Source: Betaproteobacteria bacterium
Lineage (GTDB): Bacteria; Pseudomonadota; Gammaproteobacteria; Burkholderiales; CANMPU01
NCBI GenBank assembly: GCA_947499755.1
Contig: CANMPU010000024.1
Coordinates: forward strand, 1 to 8,917
Direction of reading: 5' to 3'
Length of the DNA stretch: 8,917 nt
Under the pieces are notes generated by a model. That model was not told where the DNA came from. It did no database searches and saw nothing but the letters and a program-made list of their open reading frames with translations. Shown here piece by piece: positions 7,694 to 8,917 of the stretch. Positions within the stretch are counted from its first letter, which is position 1, and every line of letters starts with the position of its first letter. The position numbers and the translations under genes are program-made.

Positions 7694-7801
7694 ATGGTGT
7701 TTTATCATAGTACTTGGCGTAATATTCGTCCCCTACTCGCGCCAGCATTCCTCTTAGGATTTTCTTATCCCCATTTTGCGCAGGGCGCTCCGAGTGCATA
7801 A
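7694..7801 (+). pseudogene. possible orphan signal-peptide fragment
   Basis: An ATG frame of 35 residues resembles a Sec signal peptide: a basic N-terminus (STWRNIRP), a hydrophobic core (LLAPAFLLGF), then a polar region with a cleavage-like HFAQGAPSA, followed at once by a stop. A secreted protein would be expected to continue. Reading on in another frame gives only about a dozen more codons. There is no ribosome binding site. It may be the 5' remnant of a lost exported-protein gene or simple chance. Confidence 0.15.
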
Positions 7802-7978
7802 TTCCGGATGCCGATTGACTGATCAATACCGATAATTAAATTACAATAGGTCTTGGCGTGTCGTCTGGATGGTTTTATCGAAACGCAACCCACGAAACAT
7901 TTACTTTTTTTACTGGTAATATGCAGATATAGAATCTTGACTAACTTTAGCTATTCGGACAATATAACAATTTATATA

Positions 7979-8005
7979 TAAGCGATTAATCTGCCTTATC
8001 GCTTA
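7979..8005 (-). terminator. 8-bp stem-loop, weak terminator candidate for the upstream gene
   Basis: TAAGCGAT and ATCGCTTA form a perfect 8-bp stem with an 11-base loop. On the minus strand the hairpin is followed by TATATAAATTGTT, A+T-rich but not a proper T-run. It lies about 165 bases past the stop of the gene at 8169, so it could end that transcript and separate it from the hyf operon. Confidence 0.25.
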
Positions 8006-8168
8006 AATCGGCGCGACCGGCATACTCGAATAATTCGCTTGTCAATTATAATTATGGGGAGCGGCAATACGGAAGCGCAGGCGATGCTAGTGCTACACGG
8101 TGATATATCGGGCGATGCAATCCGTCAACGTTTTGCCTAAGACACAGACATAACCTAGCCAACAAACG

Positions 8169-8917
8169 TTAGGGTTTGCTTGTTACCTCGCTATGACCAG
8201 CGCCACCGATCCCAGCGCCGCGGGGATTAGCTTCGTATCCCCAAAGGTACATATGGAAATATCCTGGTCCGCACAGGCTAACCAGCGCCCACATCCAAGC
8301 GAACAGCCAAAACATGACTTGATCATAGTTTGCGCTTGGTATTAACTCGACCAAGGGAATATAACAAATCACGGAAATGACCACGCTAACAATCAGGCCG
8401 ACCAGCGTTTTTTGCCACCTAGGCCAGGGTCCGATAGGCCACATATTGAAATTCCAGCTCATGATTAATGTCACGTTCGTCCAAACCGCAGCAAATATTG
8501 CGGCTTTGGTGCCGGAAACACCTGCATCAAAAAAGTCGAGTCCAATAAACGAACAAATACCAATCATAATGATTGTGCCCACGATGACCATCGCGGTATT
8601 GAAAATACCAGTTCTCGGATAACCGAGCTTATCAAATGGCCATCCATCCATCATATCGATAACGATGACAGCAACCGGAAACCAGAACCAGGGAATGTAA
8701 AATGGTTTTAAACCCCAGATTGGCGGGATAAAATACATGGCTGTGGACATGAATACACCCGCAAACAAAAAGTTTGCGATTCCGTTTATTGGTTGGCGCG
8801 GGTTGTCCTTCCACTCGACTATTTCACCAATGTCCCAAGGCGTGAGAAACTGATTGCGAAACATAAATAAGCTGAAGACGGCCCAAAAAATACAATTCTG
8901 CGCCCACTGTGCGACTA
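8169..8917 (-). CDS. Trp-rich polytopic membrane protein of unknown function (5' end outside window)
   Basis: The frame is open to the right edge and beyond: codons before the Met at 8864 read A-Q-W-A-Q-N-C-I-F-W-A-V-F-S-L-F and form part of a hydrophobic segment. This is therefore the C-terminal 248 residues of a longer protein, not a gene starting at 8864. About six to seven membrane helices can be seen. Tryptophan is very frequent (17 of 248), with clusters such as IPWFWFP, NMWPIGPWPRWQ and FWLFAWMW. Acidic residues lie at helix ends (VIDMMDGWPFDK, LDFFDAG). The C-terminus after HMYLWGYE is a glycine-rich soluble tail. I do not recognise the family: it shows no match to the Hyf subunits, to AmoA/PmoA or AmoC/PmoC as I remember them, or to a known transporter signature. 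The gap of almost 1 kb to hyfB argues against the same operon. Confidence 0.85.
   Translation of the reverse strand, partial: VAQWAQNCIFWAVFSLFMFRNQFLTPWDIGEIVEWKDNPRQPINGIANFLFAGVFMSTAMYFIPPIWGLKPFYIPWFWFPVAVIVIDMMDGWPFDKLGYPRTGIFNTAMVIVGTIIMIGICSFIGLDFFDAGVSGTKAAIFAAVWTNVTLIMSWNFNMWPIGPWPRWQKTLVGLIVSVVISVICYIPLVELIPSANYDQVMFWLFAWMWALVSLCGPGYFHMYLWGYEANPRGAGIGGAGHSEVTSKP

Larger units (their letters stand above)
7182..8168. other. long intergenic stretch without a convincing gene
   Basis: This stretch of almost 1 kb separates hyfB from the partial upstream gene and must contain the hyf promoter, unless transcription reads through. I find no tRNA, rRNA, CRISPR array or insertion-sequence ends. 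The part from about 7880 to 8060 is visibly A+T-rich. Open frames here are short and lack both ribosome binding sites and known motifs. A -10-like TAGAAT lies on the minus strand at 7283-7278, but no good -35 sits at a 16-18 base spacing, and no sigma-54 -24/-12 pair was found. Several inverted repeats are listed separately. The stretch may be a decayed gene plus the hyf control region. Confidence 0.6.

Noticed and set aside
7653..7757. 34-residue plus-strand ORF with one hydrophobic stretch (LLCFPWCFIIVLGVIF)
   Set aside because: It looks like a single-helix peptide but has no ribosome binding site, and it overlaps another open frame of equal weakness.
7982..8140. Open plus-strand frame whose end has coding-like composition
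   Set aside because: The only Met is at 8054, leaving 28 residues. There is no known motif, and it may be chance or a remnant.
8169..8917. Resemblance to an ammonia/methane monooxygenase membrane subunit because of the Trp-rich helices
   Set aside because: None of the remembered AmoA/PmoA or AmoC/PmoC motifs are present, and no neighbouring amo/pmo gene is seen.

Overview
The window holds one complete minus-strand operon of six genes, related to the membrane modules of complex I and group 4 energy-converting hydrogenases. Upstream of it lies about 1 kb with no convincing gene, and then the 3' part of an unrelated, Trp-rich membrane-protein gene that runs off the right edge. The G+C content looks close to one half. 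The dense Hyf-type gene set suggests a proteobacterium, perhaps a chemolithotrophic or acidophilic gammaproteobacterium or a relative of Acidithiobacillus. That placement rests on remembered gene content and is not proven by the sequence.

Layout, in minus-strand transcription order from right to left. 8917-8169: partial multi-pass membrane protein of unknown function. 8168-7182: non-coding stretch with a few inverted repeats and short open-frame fragments. 7181-5169 hyfB, 5172-4219 hyfC, 4213-3551 hyfE, 3548-2100 hyfF, 2097-562 hyfG, 559-32 hyfI. Gene junctions are a 4-base ATGA overlap or gaps of 2 to 5 bases, so the six genes are almost certainly co-transcribed and translationally coupled. 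A possible next gene starts at 18 and leaves the window after six codons.

How the genes fit together: HyfB and HyfF are antiporter-like (NuoL/M/N type) channels. HyfC is the NuoH-like membrane anchor, and HyfE carries a NuoK-like part. HyfG is a fused NuoC/NuoD-type large subunit, and HyfI is the NuoB-type protein holding one [4Fe-4S] cluster. The set would form a proton- or sodium-translocating membrane complex with a peripheral arm of two proteins.

The main point of interest is that the usual hydrogenase name is probably wrong for this complex. HyfG lacks both Ni-binding CxxC motifs (RVSGDS in place of RxCGxC, and no C-terminal DPCxxC). No ferredoxin-like HyfA/HyfH, no HyfD and no maturation genes are present. 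It therefore looks like an energy-converting-hydrogenase-related (Ehr) complex whose electron donor and acceptor are unknown. In addition, HyfB has Gly at the position where antiporter-like subunits carry the near-invariant TM5 Glu, while HyfF keeps its Glu. The two channels may therefore not be functionally equal.
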